Of a DNA stretch of 64,000 nucleotides, positions 26,984-35,834 are shown piece after piece. Made by a program: the position numbers and the translations under genes. The stretch is from Flavimobilis marinus (GTDB lineage: Bacteria; Actinomycetota; Actinomycetes; Actinomycetales; Cellulomonadaceae). Every line of letters starts with the position of its first letter. Within the stretch, counting starts at the first letter, position 1. Location of the stretch: NCBI RefSeq assembly GCF_900113055.1, contig NZ_FONZ01000001.1:682001-746000 (forward strand), read 5' to 3'. A model generated the notes under the pieces. The model searched no databases. It was not told the origin of the DNA and saw only the letters and a list, made by a program, of their open reading frames with translations.

Positions 26984-27893
26984 AGTCTGCGAGGTCGACC
27001 TGGACGAGGCCGTCCGGGAGCGTGACGTCACCGGCGGTCCACGTGTTGTCCGCCCGGCTCCACACCTGGTCGCCCACGCCGACGGCGGTGGCGCCGTGCG
27101 CGTGGGCGACCGCGACCGCCCAGGCCGCGACGGCGGTCCCGGCGCGCGCGGGGGTGTCGATCCCGCCGTCGCCGGCCAGCGGCACGGCATCGATGCTCAC
27201 GCGGGTGGGCGTGGCCTCGATGCCGACGGTGGGAAGGTCGCGTGCGACGCGCGCAGCCAGCGCGTCGGGGGAGCCCGGCGCGTCCGGGGCTGCGAGCGCG
27301 CACGTCACGGCCCCTTCGGCATACCCCGCGAGCGCGTTGGCCCACGCGCGGGAGCGGCCCTCGTGCTGCGCGTAGGCGTCGGGGAACCCGGAGCGCTGCA
27401 CGGCCTGCGCGGCGACCGTGATCTCCATGTCCTCGTAGCCGTCGACCTTGATCAGTGCGTCGTAGAACGCGCCCGTGGCGTACACGGGGTCCATCAGCTG
27501 CTCGACCTCGCCCCAGCCCTGGGACGGGCGCTGCTGGAACAGGCCCACGGAGTCCCGGTCGCCGTAGTCGATGTTGGTGAGCTTTGACTCCTGCAGCCCG
27601 GTGGCGATCGCGAGGGTGACCGCGCGTGCCGGCAGGTCGCGCTCGTGCGCCATCGCCGCGAAGAGGGCCGCGTGCTGGGCCTGGTCCGGGGTGAGGTACC
27701 ACTGCGTCCCGTCGAGGTCGGCCGCGCAGCGCTCGGTCAGAGGCTCGTCCGGGATCATCCGGTCGATCGCCGCGACGACGCCGGTGACGCCGAGCGCGAG
27801 CACGCCGAGCCCCGCGGCGACGACCGCCGCGGCCCGGGCCAGGGCGCGGCCGGGCGAGCGTCGGACGCGCCGTCGGGTCCGGGGACGGTTCAC
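26982..27893 (-). CDS. exported lysozyme/transglycosylase-like protein
   Basis: 303 residues. A basic N-terminus (RPRTRRRVRRSPGR) precedes one membrane or signal helix (AAAVVAAGLGVLALGVTGVVAA), so the rest is outside the cell. The middle reads LAIATGLQESKLTNIDYGDRDSVGLFQQRPSQGWG, much like the lysozyme fold: a helix with the catalytic Glu (QESK) followed by a SxGLFQQ segment. The C-terminal 100 residues are not recognised. I infer a cell-wall muramidase or a catalytically dead relative. GTG 27893 is 18 nt after dapD and has no clear ribosome site, so the start is uncertain. Confidence 0.7.
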   Translation of the reverse strand: MNRPRTRRRVRRSPGRALARAAAVVAAGLGVLALGVTGVVAAIDRMIPDEPLTERCAADLDGTQWYLTPDQAQHAALFAAMAHERDLPARAVTLAIATGLQESKLTNIDYGDRDSVGLFQQRPSQGWGEVEQLMDPVYATGAFYDALIKVDGYEDMEITVAAQAVQRSGFPDAYAQHEGRSRAWANALAGYAEGAVTCALAAPDAPGSPDALAARVARDLPTVGIEATPTRVSIDAVPLAGDGGIDTPARAGTAVAAWAVAVAHAHGATAVGVGDQVWSRADNTWTAGDVTLPDGLVQVDLAD

Positions 27894-27910
27894 GGGATCG
27901 GGGTGCCCGT

Positions 27911-28858
27911 TCAGTTCGCGTGCAGCGCGGCGTTGAGCTCGATGCCCGTGCCCGCGCGCGCCACGACCTCGACCGCGCCGGTCACCGAGTTGCGGCGGAA
28001 CAGCAGGTTGTCGTGCCCGGCGAGCTCGCGGGCCTTGACGACGACGGGCTCGGCGTCGGCGTCGCCCACGACGGTAACCTTGGTGCCCGCGGTGACGTAG
28101 AGGCCGGCCTCGACGACGCAGTCGTCGCCCAGCGGGATGCCCAGCCCCGAGTTCGCCCCCAGCAGCGACCGCTCGCCGATCGTGACGACGTGGGTTCCCC
28201 CGCCCGAGAGCGTGCCCATGATCGAGGCACCGCCACCGATGTCGGAACCGTCGCCGACCGTCACGCCGGCGGAGATCCGTCCCTCGACCATGGAGGTGCC
28301 AAGCGTCCCGGCGTTGAAGTTCACGAACCCCTCGTGCATGACGGTCGTGCCCGGCGCGAGGTGCGCGCCCAGGCGCACGCGGTCGGCGTCCGCGATGCGC
28401 ACGCCGGAGGGGACGACGTAGTCCACCATGCGCGGGAACTTGTCCACGCCGTGCACCGTGACCTGGCCGCGGCGCGCGAGCCGCACCCGCGTGCGCTCGA
28501 AGCCCTCGGGTGAGCAGGGGCCGTGGCTCGTCCACACGACGTTGGCGAGGACCCCGAACAGACCGTCGAGGTTCTGCCCCCGGGGGGCGACCAGGCGGTG
28601 CGAGAGCAGGTGCAGGCGGAGGTAGGCGTCGACGGCGTCGGCGGGCGGCGCGTCGAGGTCGATCTCGCGCGTGACGACCTCGCGGACGACCTCACGGTCC
28701 GCGTCCGGGCCGGCGAGCGCCTCCAGGTCGGCCAGCAGCGCGGCGTCGTCCGCCGAGCGTGAGCCCAGCGCGGGCGCGGGGAACCAGGTGTCGAGCACCG
28801 TGCCGCCGGTCGTGGTGGTCGTCAGTCCATGGCCCCAGGCTGTCCGCGAAGAAGTCAT
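27911..28858 (-). CDS. dapD: tetrahydrodipicolinate N-succinyltransferase
   Basis: Succinylates tetrahydrodipicolinate using succinyl-CoA, the step before DapC. The middle and end form a left-handed beta-helix of hexapeptide repeats ([18 protein letters not shown], then [21 protein letters not shown]). [19 protein letters not shown] and [15 protein letters not shown] are hallmarks of the actinobacterial DapD. Its 315 residues fit that type and are longer than the E. coli enzyme. The ATG lies 6 nt after a TACTCT -10 on the reverse strand, so the message is probably leaderless. It is divergent from dapE, with only 105 bp between them. Confidence 0.94.
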   Translation of the reverse strand: MTSSRTAWGHGLTTTTTGGTVLDTWFPAPALGSRSADDAALLADLEALAGPDADREVVREVVTREIDLDAPPADAVDAYLRLHLLSHRLVAPRGQNLDGLFGVLANVVWTSHGPCSPEGFERTRVRLARRGQVTVHGVDKFPRMVDYVVPSGVRIADADRVRLGAHLAPGTTVMHEGFVNFNAGTLGTSMVEGRISAGVTVGDGSDIGGGASIMGTLSGGGTHVVTIGERSLLGANSGLGIPLGDDCVVEAGLYVTAGTKVTVVGDADAEPVVVKARELAGHDNLLFRRNSVTGAVEVVARAGTGIELNAALHAN

Positions 28859-28864
28859 GGCTCC

Positions 28865-28870
28865 AGAGTA
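28865..28870 (-). promoter_or_regulatory. -10 element (TACTCT) of dapD, probably leaderless
   Basis: The hexamer reads TACTCT on the reverse strand and ends 6 nt before the ATG at 28858, so transcription should start at or next to the A of the ATG. There is no ribosome site in between. Confidence 0.6.
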
Positions 28871-28951
28871 GGGGCGTGCGGGTGGCGGGCGAGCCGCGGT
28901 CCGCGTGTCGGGCGCGGTGGACAGCCGGTGCGGCGCGGCTGGGGTGCGCGG

Positions 28952-28957
28952 TACCGT
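28952..28957 (+). promoter_or_regulatory. -10 element (TACCGT) of dapE, probably leaderless
   Basis: TACCGT ends 6 nt before the dapE ATG at 28964. It lies in the same 105-bp gap that carries the dapD promoter on the other strand. Confidence 0.6.
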
Positions 28958-28963
28958 CGGCCT

Positions 28964-30058
28964 ATGGCTGCCGACCTCGATCCCTGGTCCGACCCCGTCG
29001 AGCTCACCCGGGCGCTGTGCGACCTCCCGTCCGTCTCCGGCGACGAGCGCGCGATCGCCGACGCGGTCGAGGGTGCGCTCGCGCCGCTCGCGCACCTCGA
29101 GGTGCTGCGCGACGGCGACGCGGTGGTCGCGCGCACGAGGCTCGGGCGCGAGCGGCGCGTGGTCATCGCCGGACACCTCGACACGGTCCCGCTCACCGAC
29201 CCCCCGAACCTGCCGACCGAGCTCCGCGACGGACCGGACGGCCCGGAGCTGTGGGGGCGCGGGACCGTCGACATGAAGGGTGGCGTGGGAGTCATGCTCG
29301 CCCTCGCGGCGCGCCTGGACGCGCCCCGGTGGGACGTGACGTGGGTGTTCTACGACCACGAGGAGGTCGCCAGCGCGCTCAACGGCCTCGGCCGGCTCGT
29401 CGCCCAGCACCCGGACTGGGTGCAGGGAGACTTCGCGGTCCTCGGCGAGCCGACGGCAGGAGGGATCGAGGGCGGCTGCAACGGCACCCTGCGGGTGGAC
29501 GTGCGCGTGCCCGGCGTCACCGCGCACTCGGCGCGCTCCTGGATGGGGGACAACGCGATCCACCGCGCGAGCGAGGTGCTGGCCAGGCTCGACCGCTACG
29601 AGCCGCGGTCCGTGGAGGTCGACGGGCTGACCTACCGCGAGGGGCTCAACGCCGTGGGCATCCGCGGCGGTCACGCGACCAACGTCATCCCGGACGAGTG
29701 CGTCGTCACGGTGAACTACCGCTTCGCCCCGCACCAGGACCCGGCGGCCGCCGAGGCGCACGTGCGCGAGGTGTTCGCGGGCTTCGACGTCGTGGTCACG
29801 GACGCCGCACCGGGCGCGCGGCCAGGCCTGGACGATCCCCTGGCGGCCGCCTTCGTCGAGGCCGTGCTGGCCCGCACCGGCGGCGAGGTCGCGCCCAAGT
29901 TCGGCTGGACCGACGTCGCGCGCTTCTCGGCGCTGGGCGTCCCGGCGGTGAACTTCGGCCCTGGTGACCCGCTGCTCGCGCACAAGGACGACGAGCGCTG
30001 CCCGACGGCGCAGATCACCACCTGTTTCGACGCTCTTCACTTCTGGCTCGCGTCGTAG
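28964..30058 (+). CDS. dapE: succinyl-diaminopimelate desuccinylase
   Basis: Zinc-dependent M20 hydrolase giving LL-DAP from its N-succinyl form. Metal and catalytic motifs are GHLDTVP (His ligand and Asp), [11 protein letters not shown] (bridging Asp) and YDHEEV (catalytic Glu pair). The dimerisation insert begins about [22 protein letters not shown]. Length 364 fits actinobacterial DapE. ATG 28964 was chosen because the leader -10 fits exactly; longer frames upstream lie in the divergent promoter. With dapC and dapD it supplies three consecutive steps of the pathway. Confidence 0.94.
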   Translation: MAADLDPWSDPVELTRALCDLPSVSGDERAIADAVEGALAPLAHLEVLRDGDAVVARTRLGRERRVVIAGHLDTVPLTDPPNLPTELRDGPDGPELWGRGTVDMKGGVGVMLALAARLDAPRWDVTWVFYDHEEVASALNGLGRLVAQHPDWVQGDFAVLGEPTAGGIEGGCNGTLRVDVRVPGVTAHSARSWMGDNAIHRASEVLARLDRYEPRSVEVDGLTYREGLNAVGIRGGHATNVIPDECVVTVNYRFAPHQDPAAAEAHVREVFAGFDVVVTDAAPGARPGLDDPLAAAFVEAVLARTGGEVAPKFGWTDVARFSALGVPAVNFGPGDPLLAHKDDERCPTAQITTCFDALHFWLAS

Positions 30059-30084
30059 CCGCGCTGGGGCGACACCCTCGCTAC

Positions 30085-30090
30085 TAGGGT
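30085..30090 (+). promoter_or_regulatory. -10 element (TAGGGT) of the LOG-family gene, probably leaderless
   Basis: TAGGGT ends 7 nt before the ATG at 30098. The intervening GGGAGGT could look like a ribosome site but sits too close to work, which favours a leaderless start over the GTG at 30089. Confidence 0.5.
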
Positions 30091-30097
30091 GGGAGGT

Positions 30098-30934
30098 ATG
30101 ACGGACGACGGAGTTGCTCAGCCCGGGACCGGCTACCGCAAGGGTCCGGTGCTGCTGCGCCGCGGGCAGATCCCCGCGCAGACCACCGACCAGCGCCTGC
30201 TCGCCAAGGGCGGTGAGACGGACTGGCTGCACGGCGACCCGTGGCGCGTCATGCGCATCCAGAGCGAGTTTGTCGAGGGTTTCGGGGCGCTCGCGGAGCT
30301 CGGCGCGGCCGTCAGCGTGTTCGGGTCCGCGCGCACCAAGCCCGACCACCCCGACTACGCGCTGGGTGAGCAGCTCGGTGCGGCGCTCGTGGACGCCGGG
30401 TACGCGGTGATCACCGGCGGCGGGCCGGGCATCATGGAGGCGGCCAACAAGGGTGCGAGCGAGGCCGGCGGGGTGTCGGTGGGCCTCGGCATCGAGCTGC
30501 CCTTCGAGCAGGGCATGAACCAGTGGGTCGACCTGGGCGTGAACTTCCGGTACTTCTTCGCCCGCAAGACGATGTTCGTCAAGTACGCCGAGGGCTTCGT
30601 CGTGCTCCCGGGGGGCTTCGGCACCTTCGACGAGCTGTTCGAGGCGATCACGCTCGTGCAGACGCACAAGGTCACCGAGTTTCCCATCGTCCTCGTCGAC
30701 TCCGGCTACTGGGGACCGATGCTGTCGTGGCTGCGGGACTGCGTGCTCGAGCGCGGCATGATCAACGAGGTCGACCTGGACCTGCTGGTCATGGTGGACA
30801 CCGCAGAGGAAGCCGTCGCGCACGTGGTCGAGAAGGGCGCTGAGCTGCGCGCCCGGGAGGACGCCGCCGCGCGGGGCAACGCCGCCGAGCAGCAGGAGGC
30901 CGCGCGGGAGACCGCGGGGGAGACCTCCCCCTGA
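30098..30934 (+). CDS. LOG-family (TIGR00730) Rossmann-fold protein
   Basis: 278 residues with the two LOG hallmarks: [19 protein letters not shown] (nucleotide-binding) and [12 protein letters not shown], the PGGxGTxxE motif. LOG enzymes hydrolyse cytokinin-type nucleoside monophosphates to free base and ribose 5-phosphate, and several bacterial members act as general nucleotide phosphoribohydrolases. This one is longer than the 190-residue plant type and has an Ala/Glu-rich C-terminus. The gene matches M. tuberculosis Rv1205 in position (between dapE and folP2). The stop overlaps the next start by one base (TGATG), so it is coupled to the FolP2-like gene. Confidence 0.85.
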   Translation: MTDDGVAQPGTGYRKGPVLLRRGQIPAQTTDQRLLAKGGETDWLHGDPWRVMRIQSEFVEGFGALAELGAAVSVFGSARTKPDHPDYALGEQLGAALVDAGYAVITGGGPGIMEAANKGASEAGGVSVGLGIELPFEQGMNQWVDLGVNFRYFFARKTMFVKYAEGFVVLPGGFGTFDELFEAITLVQTHKVTEFPIVLVDSGYWGPMLSWLRDCVLERGMINEVDLDLLVMVDTAEEAVAHVVEKGAELRAREDAAARGNAAEQQEAARETAGETSP

Positions 30935-31854
30935 TGCTGGGCGACGTTCCTCCAGGCGCTCCCGACCTGGAGCTCCGGGGCGCTGCGCTCAGGGGCGGCG
31001 TCGTGATGGCGATCGTCAACCGGACCACGGACTCGTTCTACGCGCCCGCGCGCTTCCCCGACGACGCTGCCGCGCTCGACGCCGTCGCGCGGGCGGCGGA
31101 CGACGGCGCGCAGATCGTCGACGTCGGCGGCGTGCGGGCGGGCGTGGGACCGGAGATCAGCGTCGCCGAGGAGATCGACCGTGTGGTCCCGTTCGTCGCG
31201 CAGGTCCGCGCGCAGGTTCCCGACATCCTCGTGAGCGTGGACACCTGGCGTTCCGAGGTCGCCGCTGCAGCCGTGTCCGCCGGCGCGGACCTGCTCAACG
31301 ACACGTGGGCCGGCCACGACCCGGCGCTGGTCGAGGTCGCCGGCCGGCACGGCGTGGGCGTCGTCTGCTCGCACACCGGGGGGCTTCCCCCGCGGACCGA
31401 CCCGCACCACGTCTCCTTCCCGCTCCCCGCGGACGCCCCGGCCGGGACGGACCCGCAGGACGGCGTCGTCCTCGACGTCCTGCAGACGCTGCGCCGCGCG
31501 GCCGAGCGGGCCGTGGCCTGCGGCGTGCCGTCCGCGTCCGTGCTCGTGGACCCGACGCACGACTTCGGCAAGACCACCGCGAACTCGCTGCGCCTGGTGC
31601 GGAGGGCGGACGCCCTCGTGGCGCTGGGCTACCCGGTGCTGATGGCGCTGTCCCGCAAGGACTTCGTCGGAGAGACCCTCGACCTCCCGGCCGACCTGCG
31701 GCTGGAGGGCACCCTCGCGGCGACGGCCGTGGCCGCGTGGCTCGGCGTCCGGGTCTTCCGCACGCACGACGTGCTCGCCACGCGGCGCACGCTGGACCTC
31801 GTGGCGGCGGTCCGCGGTGAGCTGGCGCCGCGCGCGCCGAGGCGCGGGCTGTGA
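30934..31854 (+). CDS. folP2: dihydropteroate synthase paralogue, FolP2 type
   Basis: 306 residues with the DHPS barrel. Key loops have drifted from the true enzyme: NRTTDSFY replaces the usual NVTPDSFSDGG, and DVGGVRAG replaces DVGGESTRPG, so the residues that bind pterin pyrophosphate and pABA are altered. The C-terminal [10 protein letters not shown] (usual SRKSFIG) and VFRTHD (usual RVHD) remain. In M. tuberculosis the similar FolP2 (Rv1207) lacks DHPS activity and binds a different ligand. Position between the LOG gene and DUF3117 matches that locus. Its function is unknown; do not take it as the folate enzyme. Confidence 0.85.
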   Translation: MLGDVPPGAPDLELRGAALRGGVVMAIVNRTTDSFYAPARFPDDAAALDAVARAADDGAQIVDVGGVRAGVGPEISVAEEIDRVVPFVAQVRAQVPDILVSVDTWRSEVAAAAVSAGADLLNDTWAGHDPALVEVAGRHGVGVVCSHTGGLPPRTDPHHVSFPLPADAPAGTDPQDGVVLDVLQTLRRAAERAVACGVPSASVLVDPTHDFGKTTANSLRLVRRADALVALGYPVLMALSRKDFVGETLDLPADLRLEGTLAATAVAAWLGVRVFRTHDVLATRRTLDLVAAVRGELAPRAPRRGL

Positions 31855-31925
31855 GCGGGCGCCTGACGTCGGTGGATGAACCGTCCATTGCCGGGTCGGG
31901 GGCGAGTCTTCACGCGTGCATGAAC

Positions 31926-31931
31926 TAGACT
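31926..31931 (+). promoter_or_regulatory. probable -10 element (TAGACT) of the DUF3117 gene
   Basis: TAGACT lies 42 nt before the ATG at 31974. Here, unlike neighbouring genes, a leader with a GAGGGAG ribosome site (31959-31965) exists. Confidence 0.5.
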
Positions 31932-31973
31932 GACCCCCGGACATCCAGTGTGCGACGAGAGGGAGTGCCACTC

Positions 31974-32141
31974 ATGGCTGCTATGAAGCCGAGGACCGGC
32001 GACGGGCCGCTCGAGGTGACGAAGGAAGGCCGCGGCATCGTCATGCGCGTTCCCCTCGAAGGCGGTGGCCGCCTCGTGGTCGAGCTGACCGCGGCCGAGG
32101 CCGGCGAGCTGGGTGAGGCGCTCCACGGCGTCGTGGGCTGA
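31974..32141 (+). CDS. small conserved actinobacterial protein, DUF3117 family
   Basis: A 55-residue protein: MAAMKPRTGDGPLEVT..., then GRGIVMRVPLEGGGRLVVELTAAEAGELGEALHGVVG. It is one of the most conserved small proteins in Actinobacteria (M. tuberculosis Rv1211), forming a single beta-sheet/helix unit with no known function. Start supported by a GAGGGAG ribosome site. The aminopeptidase gene begins 3 nt after the stop. In M. tuberculosis gpgS and other genes lie between folP2 and this gene; here they are absent. Confidence 0.9.
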   Translation: MAAMKPRTGDGPLEVTKEGRGIVMRVPLEGGGRLVVELTAAEAGELGEALHGVVG

Positions 32142-32144
32142 GCT

Positions 32145-33743
32145 TTGCCACGATCCGCGAAGGCCCTGGCCAGAGCCGCCCGCGTCTGGGACGGGGAGAC
32201 CGTCCTGCCGGAGGTCGTCGTCGCGCGCGGGAGCGTCGCTGACTCGCCCCTCCTGACAGCGGACCACGTCGACGTGCTTGCCGTCCCGGTCGCGCCTGCG
32301 CCCGAGGAGGGCGACGGCCTCGAGCCGCGTGCCGGCACGGTCGACGCTGCCGTGCGCTACGGCATCGACCTGGCCGAGCTCGCCGAGCGTGGCCGGGCGA
32401 CCGGTGCCCCCGGAGACGCACACGTCGTCGACCTCCCGCGAGCCCACGGCCGCCGGGAGATGCCGTGGAGCGGGCTCCCGGAGCGGGTGATCCTGCTCGG
32501 CGTAGGCGACGGCACCCCTGCGGACCTGCGCAAGGCCGGGGCTGCTCTCGCCCGGGCCACCCGGGGAGCGAGCCGTGTGCTCACCCCCGTGGCGGGCCAC
32601 GGCGGCGCCGAGGACGCGGCGGCATTCGTCGAGGGGTACGCGCTCGCGGCCTACCGCATTCCTTCGGGTCAGACCTCGGCCCCCGAGCCGGGCCCTGCTG
32701 ACCAGTTGGTGCTGCTCGGCGAGCACCCCGAGTCCGCCGTCGTGGACGCGCTCCGTGGCGCACGCGCCACCTGGCTCACGCGCGACCTCACGAACGCACC
32801 GGCCAACATCAAGGACCCGGCCTGGTTCGCGGCCCGCGCCACGGCGCTGGCCGACGACGCCGGGCTCGTCTCACGCACGTGGGACCTCGCCGACCTCACG
32901 GCTGACGGCTTCGGCGGGATCCTGGCGGTCGGCGCCGGCTCGGCGAGCGAGCCGCGCCTCGTCACCGTCACGTACGACCCCGTGGGACCCGACGGCGAGC
33001 CCCGCAGCGACGCCCGGCACGTGGTCCTGGTGGGCAAGGGCATCACCTATGACACGGGCGGGATCTCCATCAAGCCCCGCGAGGCGATGGTGCCCATGAA
33101 GACGGACATGGCTGGTGCCGCCGTCGCGCTCGCGGCCGTGCTCGGTGCCGCGTCGGCCGAGCTGCCGGTCCGCGTCACCGCGGTCCTGCCACTCGCCGAG
33201 AACCACTTCTCGGGCACCTCCTACCGCCCCGGCGACGTCCTGCGGGTGCACGGCGGCACCACCGTCGAGGTGTCGAACACCGACGCCGAGGGGCGCCTGG
33301 TCCTGGCCGACGCCCTCGCGTACGCCGACGCCGAGCTCGAGCCGGACGTCCTGATCGACGTCGCGACCCTCACCGGCGCGGCGAGCATGGGGCTCGGGCC
33401 GCTCCACGGCGCTCTGTACAGCGCGGACCCGGAGCTCGTGCGCGTGCTCGAGGCCGCCGGGCGTGCCACGGGCGAGCCGGTGTGGCACATGCCGCTCGTC
33501 GAGGACTACGCCAGCGCGCTGGACTCGTCGATCGCCGACGTCAGCCACGTGCCGCTCGTGAACCACGGCGGCGGCTCCATCACGGCTGCGCTGTTCCTGC
33601 GCACCTTCGTGGGCGAGCGGCGCTGGGCTCACCTGGACATCGCCGGTCCGGCCCGCTCGGGCAAGGACCGCGACGAGGTCGTGGCCGGGGCGACCGGCTA
33701 CGGCGCGCGCCTGCTGCTGGCGGCGCTGCGCGACCTCGCGTAG
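32145..33743 (+). CDS. pepA: leucyl (M17) aminopeptidase
   Basis: Removes N-terminal residues from peptides with two metal ions. Metal and catalytic residues sit in VGKGITYDTGGISIKP and MKTDMAGAA, and the signature is NTDAEGRL. The N-terminal M17 domain (VDVLAVPVAPA...) is present but varied. Length 532 fits. The TTG at 32145 gives the listed protein; no good ribosome site lies before it, so translation may be coupled to the DUF3117 gene that ends 3 nt earlier, or start further in. It is convergent with the methyltransferase, 4 nt between the stops. Confidence 0.92.
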   Translation: MPRSAKALARAARVWDGETVLPEVVVARGSVADSPLLTADHVDVLAVPVAPAPEEGDGLEPRAGTVDAAVRYGIDLAELAERGRATGAPGDAHVVDLPRAHGRREMPWSGLPERVILLGVGDGTPADLRKAGAALARATRGASRVLTPVAGHGGAEDAAAFVEGYALAAYRIPSGQTSAPEPGPADQLVLLGEHPESAVVDALRGARATWLTRDLTNAPANIKDPAWFAARATALADDAGLVSRTWDLADLTADGFGGILAVGAGSASEPRLVTVTYDPVGPDGEPRSDARHVVLVGKGITYDTGGISIKPREAMVPMKTDMAGAAVALAAVLGAASAELPVRVTAVLPLAENHFSGTSYRPGDVLRVHGGTTVEVSNTDAEGRLVLADALAYADAELEPDVLIDVATLTGAASMGLGPLHGALYSADPELVRVLEAAGRATGEPVWHMPLVEDYASALDSSIADVSHVPLVNHGGGSITAALFLRTFVGERRWAHLDIAGPARSGKDRDEVVAGATGYGARLLLAALRDLA

Positions 33744-33747
33744 ACGC

Positions 33748-34428
33748 TCAGCGCCGGACGGCGAGCAGGAGGCCGTTGCCCGACGGGACGAGCGCAGGCA
33801 CGACGCGGTCGTCGTGGGCGAGCGACCGGCCCACCTCGCGGACCGTCGTGGTGACCTCGTCACGTCGCGCCGGGTCAGCGACGCGGTCGTGCCACAGGGC
33901 GTCGTCGACCGCGAGCACCCCGCCGGGGCGCAGGAGCCGCAGGGCCTGCTCGACGTAGTCCGGCAGGCCGTCCTTGTCTGCGCTGACGAGCACGAGGTCG
34001 TAGGCAGCGTCCGCGAGCCGCGGCAGCACGTCACCGGCGCGCCCGCAGATGGCGCGGGTACGGGTGCTGCGCACCCCCTCGGCCGCGAAGGCGGCCTTGG
34101 CCGCGGTCAGGTGCTCGGCCTCGATGTCGATCGTCGTGAGGACCCCGTCGGGGGCCATCCCGCGCAGCAGCCAGAGCGAGGCGACGCCCGTGCCGGTGCC
34201 CACCTCGACGACGGACCGTGCGCGCAGCGTGGCAGCGAGCAGCCGGAGCACGGCGCCGGCGCCCGGGGCGATGACGGAGCAGCCCAGCTGGCCCGCGCGC
34301 TCGCGGGCGGCGAGCAGCACATCGTCCTCGGGGACGAAGTCCTCGCTGTACGCCCAGCTCTGGGCCTTGTCGCTGGAGATGATGGCCTCCTGGGTCGATG
34401 GGTCGTCGAGTCGAATGCTACCGCCCAC
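33748..34428 (-). CDS. class I SAM-dependent O-methyltransferase
   Basis: An O-methyltransferase of the catechol type. SAM-binding motif I is VVEVGTGTGVASLWLL, then an acidic end VLTTIDIE. Motif DLVLVSADKDGLPDYVEQAL follows, where other members have DKxxYxxY metal-binding residues, then GGVLAVDDALWH. M. tuberculosis Rv1220c, also divergent from sigE, is its counterpart. I list the nearest normal start, GTG 34428. However, a TAGCAT -10 (34415-34420) and a perfect AGGAGG (34386-34391) suggest that the real start is the AUC at 34380, giving 210 residues, close to the 215 of Rv1220c (see findings). ATG 34473 would collide with the divergent sigma gene. Confidence 0.85.
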   Translation of the reverse strand: MGGSIRLDDPSTQEAIISSDKAQSWAYSEDFVPEDDVLLAARERAGQLGCSVIAPGAGAVLRLLAATLRARSVVEVGTGTGVASLWLLRGMAPDGVLTTIDIEAEHLTAAKAAFAAEGVRSTRTRAICGRAGDVLPRLADAAYDLVLVSADKDGLPDYVEQALRLLRPGGVLAVDDALWHDRVADPARRDEVTTTVREVGRSLAHDDRVVPALVPSGNGLLLAVRR

Positions 34429-34467
34429 GTGCTGGGCGTCGGCTCGGTGGCGCAGGAAGGCATCTGA

Positions 34468-34473
34468 GACCAT
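34468..34473 (+). promoter_or_regulatory. weak -10 element (GACCAT) before the sigma gene
   Basis: GACCAT keeps the key A2 and T6 and ends 6 nt before the ATG at 34480, so the sigma message may be leaderless. The match is weaker than at the other leaderless starts. Confidence 0.3.
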
Positions 34474-34479
34474 GGGGGC

Positions 34480-35070
34480 ATGGATGCGCACCCGACCCCC
34501 ACGTGGGAGGAGATCGTGCGGGAGCACTCGGGCCGGGTCTACCGGCTCGCGTACCGGCTCACGGGCAACCGGCACGACGCCGAGGACCTCACCCAGGACG
34601 TGTTCGTCCGGGTGTTCCGCTCGTTGTCCAGCTACACGCCAGGAACGTTCGAGGGTTGGCTGCACCGCATCACGACCAACCTGTTCCTGGACTCGGTCCG
34701 GCGGCGCCAGCGCCAGCGCACCGAGCCCGCCGGGGACCGGACCGACGACGTCGTCGGCTCGCGCGAGGACGTCCCGGAACGCCGGTTCGAGCACGCCAAC
34801 CTCGACCACGACGTGCAGCAGGCGCTCAACGGGCTTCGCCCCGACTATCGCGCTGCCGTGGTGCTGTGCGACATCGAGGGCCTCAGCTATGAGGAGATCG
34901 CTGCCACCCTCGGGGTCAAGATGGGCACCGTGCGCTCCAGGATCCACCGCGGCCGGGCTCAGCTGCGGACCAGCCTCGCGGACCGGTCGCCCCGGCGGGG
35001 TGCGGACCTCGACGCCCATGTCGCCGGCGCCCATGTCGTCGACGCCAGCGGCACCGAGGTGGCGTCGTGA
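34480..35070 (+). CDS. sigE: ECF sigma factor, SigE-like
   Basis: 196 residues. Region 2 ([36 protein letters not shown]) recognises the -10 and core polymerase; region 4 ([29 protein letters not shown]) has the helix-turn-helix for the -35. A Pro/Arg/Asp-rich linker joins them. The following genes encode a zinc anti-sigma factor, HtrA and TatB, the same as around M. tuberculosis sigE (Rv1221-Rv1224), an envelope-stress regulator. The stop overlaps the anti-sigma start by 4 nt, so the pair is made in step. Envelope stress is the probable signal. Confidence 0.92.
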   Translation: MDAHPTPTWEEIVREHSGRVYRLAYRLTGNRHDAEDLTQDVFVRVFRSLSSYTPGTFEGWLHRITTNLFLDSVRRRQRQRTEPAGDRTDDVVGSREDVPERRFEHANLDHDVQQALNGLRPDYRAAVVLCDIEGLSYEEIAATLGVKMGTVRSRIHRGRAQLRTSLADRSPRRGADLDAHVAGAHVVDASGTEVAS

Positions 35071-35834
35071 CCGGCGTGCGCCACCACTTCGGTGCGTGGC
35101 TGTGCGCGTACGTCGACGGTGAGCTCACCGGCCCGCAGGCCTCCCGCGTGCACTCCCACCTCGCGACGTGCGCAGCGTGCAGCGCCGAGGTCGCGGCGCA
35201 GCTGGACGCCCGCCAGATCGTCGCGGCAGCGCCGGTCGAGCCTGCTCCGGACCTGGCGGACCGGATCCTCGCCGCGGTGCCCCGTGAGCCCGTCGGCGCT
35301 GGCGACCGGCCGGCCCGCCGTGCGCCGGGGGAGCGCGCCACCCCGCACGCGCGCAGCCGGCAGTGGCGGCGGACCACGGCGCTCGGGCTCTCGGCCGCTG
35401 CGGCCGGCGTGACCGGCGTGCTGGTGCTGGGGGGCTCGGACGGCTATCGCCCCGACACCTCGCGGGGGGCTTCGCTCCAGGTGATCGCGGGCGCCCCGAC
35501 CACGGTCGCGCGGACCGACCTCGTGGCGGGCGGCGACTGGGTGATGCCCACCCGGATGAACGTCGCGGGTGCCTCCTTCGCGGACGGCGACCGCAGGCTC
35601 GTCCTCCGGCTCGAGAGCTCCGCCGGGCACGTCGTGGTGGAGGAGCGGCGCGGGCGGCTGGACGCGGCGGCGCTCGCGGGTGCCAGCGTGCTGCAGGTCG
35701 GCGACGTCGCGGTGCACGTCCTCGAGTCCGACCCGTGGCACGCGGTGTGGGAGATCGACGGCACGATCATCGAGGCGTACGGCGACGAGGACGTCCGGAT
35801 CCGTGACGTGGTGGAGGGACTCACCCATGACTGA
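35067..35834 (+). CDS. rseA: zinc-binding anti-sigma factor, RseA-like
   Basis: 255 residues. The N-terminus holds the ZAS motif His31-x3-Cys35-x2-Cys38 (HLATCAAC), used by anti-sigma factors to hold zinc and sequester the sigma factor. A likely membrane segment follows near residues 105-125 ([18 protein letters not shown]). The C-terminal 130 residues resemble MucB/RseB-like or DUF4367-type sensor parts but are not firmly recognised. It overlaps sigE by 4 nt and htrA by 8 nt. The known mode in this family is release of the sigma factor on phosphorylation and Clp proteolysis, or by loss of zinc under redox stress. Confidence 0.9.
   Translation: MTGVRHHFGAWLCAYVDGELTGPQASRVHSHLATCAACSAEVAAQLDARQIVAAAPVEPAPDLADRILAAVPREPVGAGDRPARRAPGERATPHARSRQWRRTTALGLSAAAAGVTGVLVLGGSDGYRPDTSRGASLQVIAGAPTTVARTDLVAGGDWVMPTRMNVAGASFADGDRRLVLRLESSAGHVVVEERRGRLDAAALAGASVLQVGDVAVHVLESDPWHAVWEIDGTIIEAYGDEDVRIRDVVEGLTHD

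Noticed and set aside
27911-30823. Long reverse-strand open frame reaching from dapD across dapE and the LOG gene
   Set aside because: Only the dapD part has family motifs and a promoter. The rest is antisense to genes with complete catalytic motifs.
30934-31854. Labelling this gene as the folate enzyme dihydropteroate synthase
   Set aside because: Loops for pterin and pABA binding are altered and the context is that of mycobacterial folP2, a protein without the activity.
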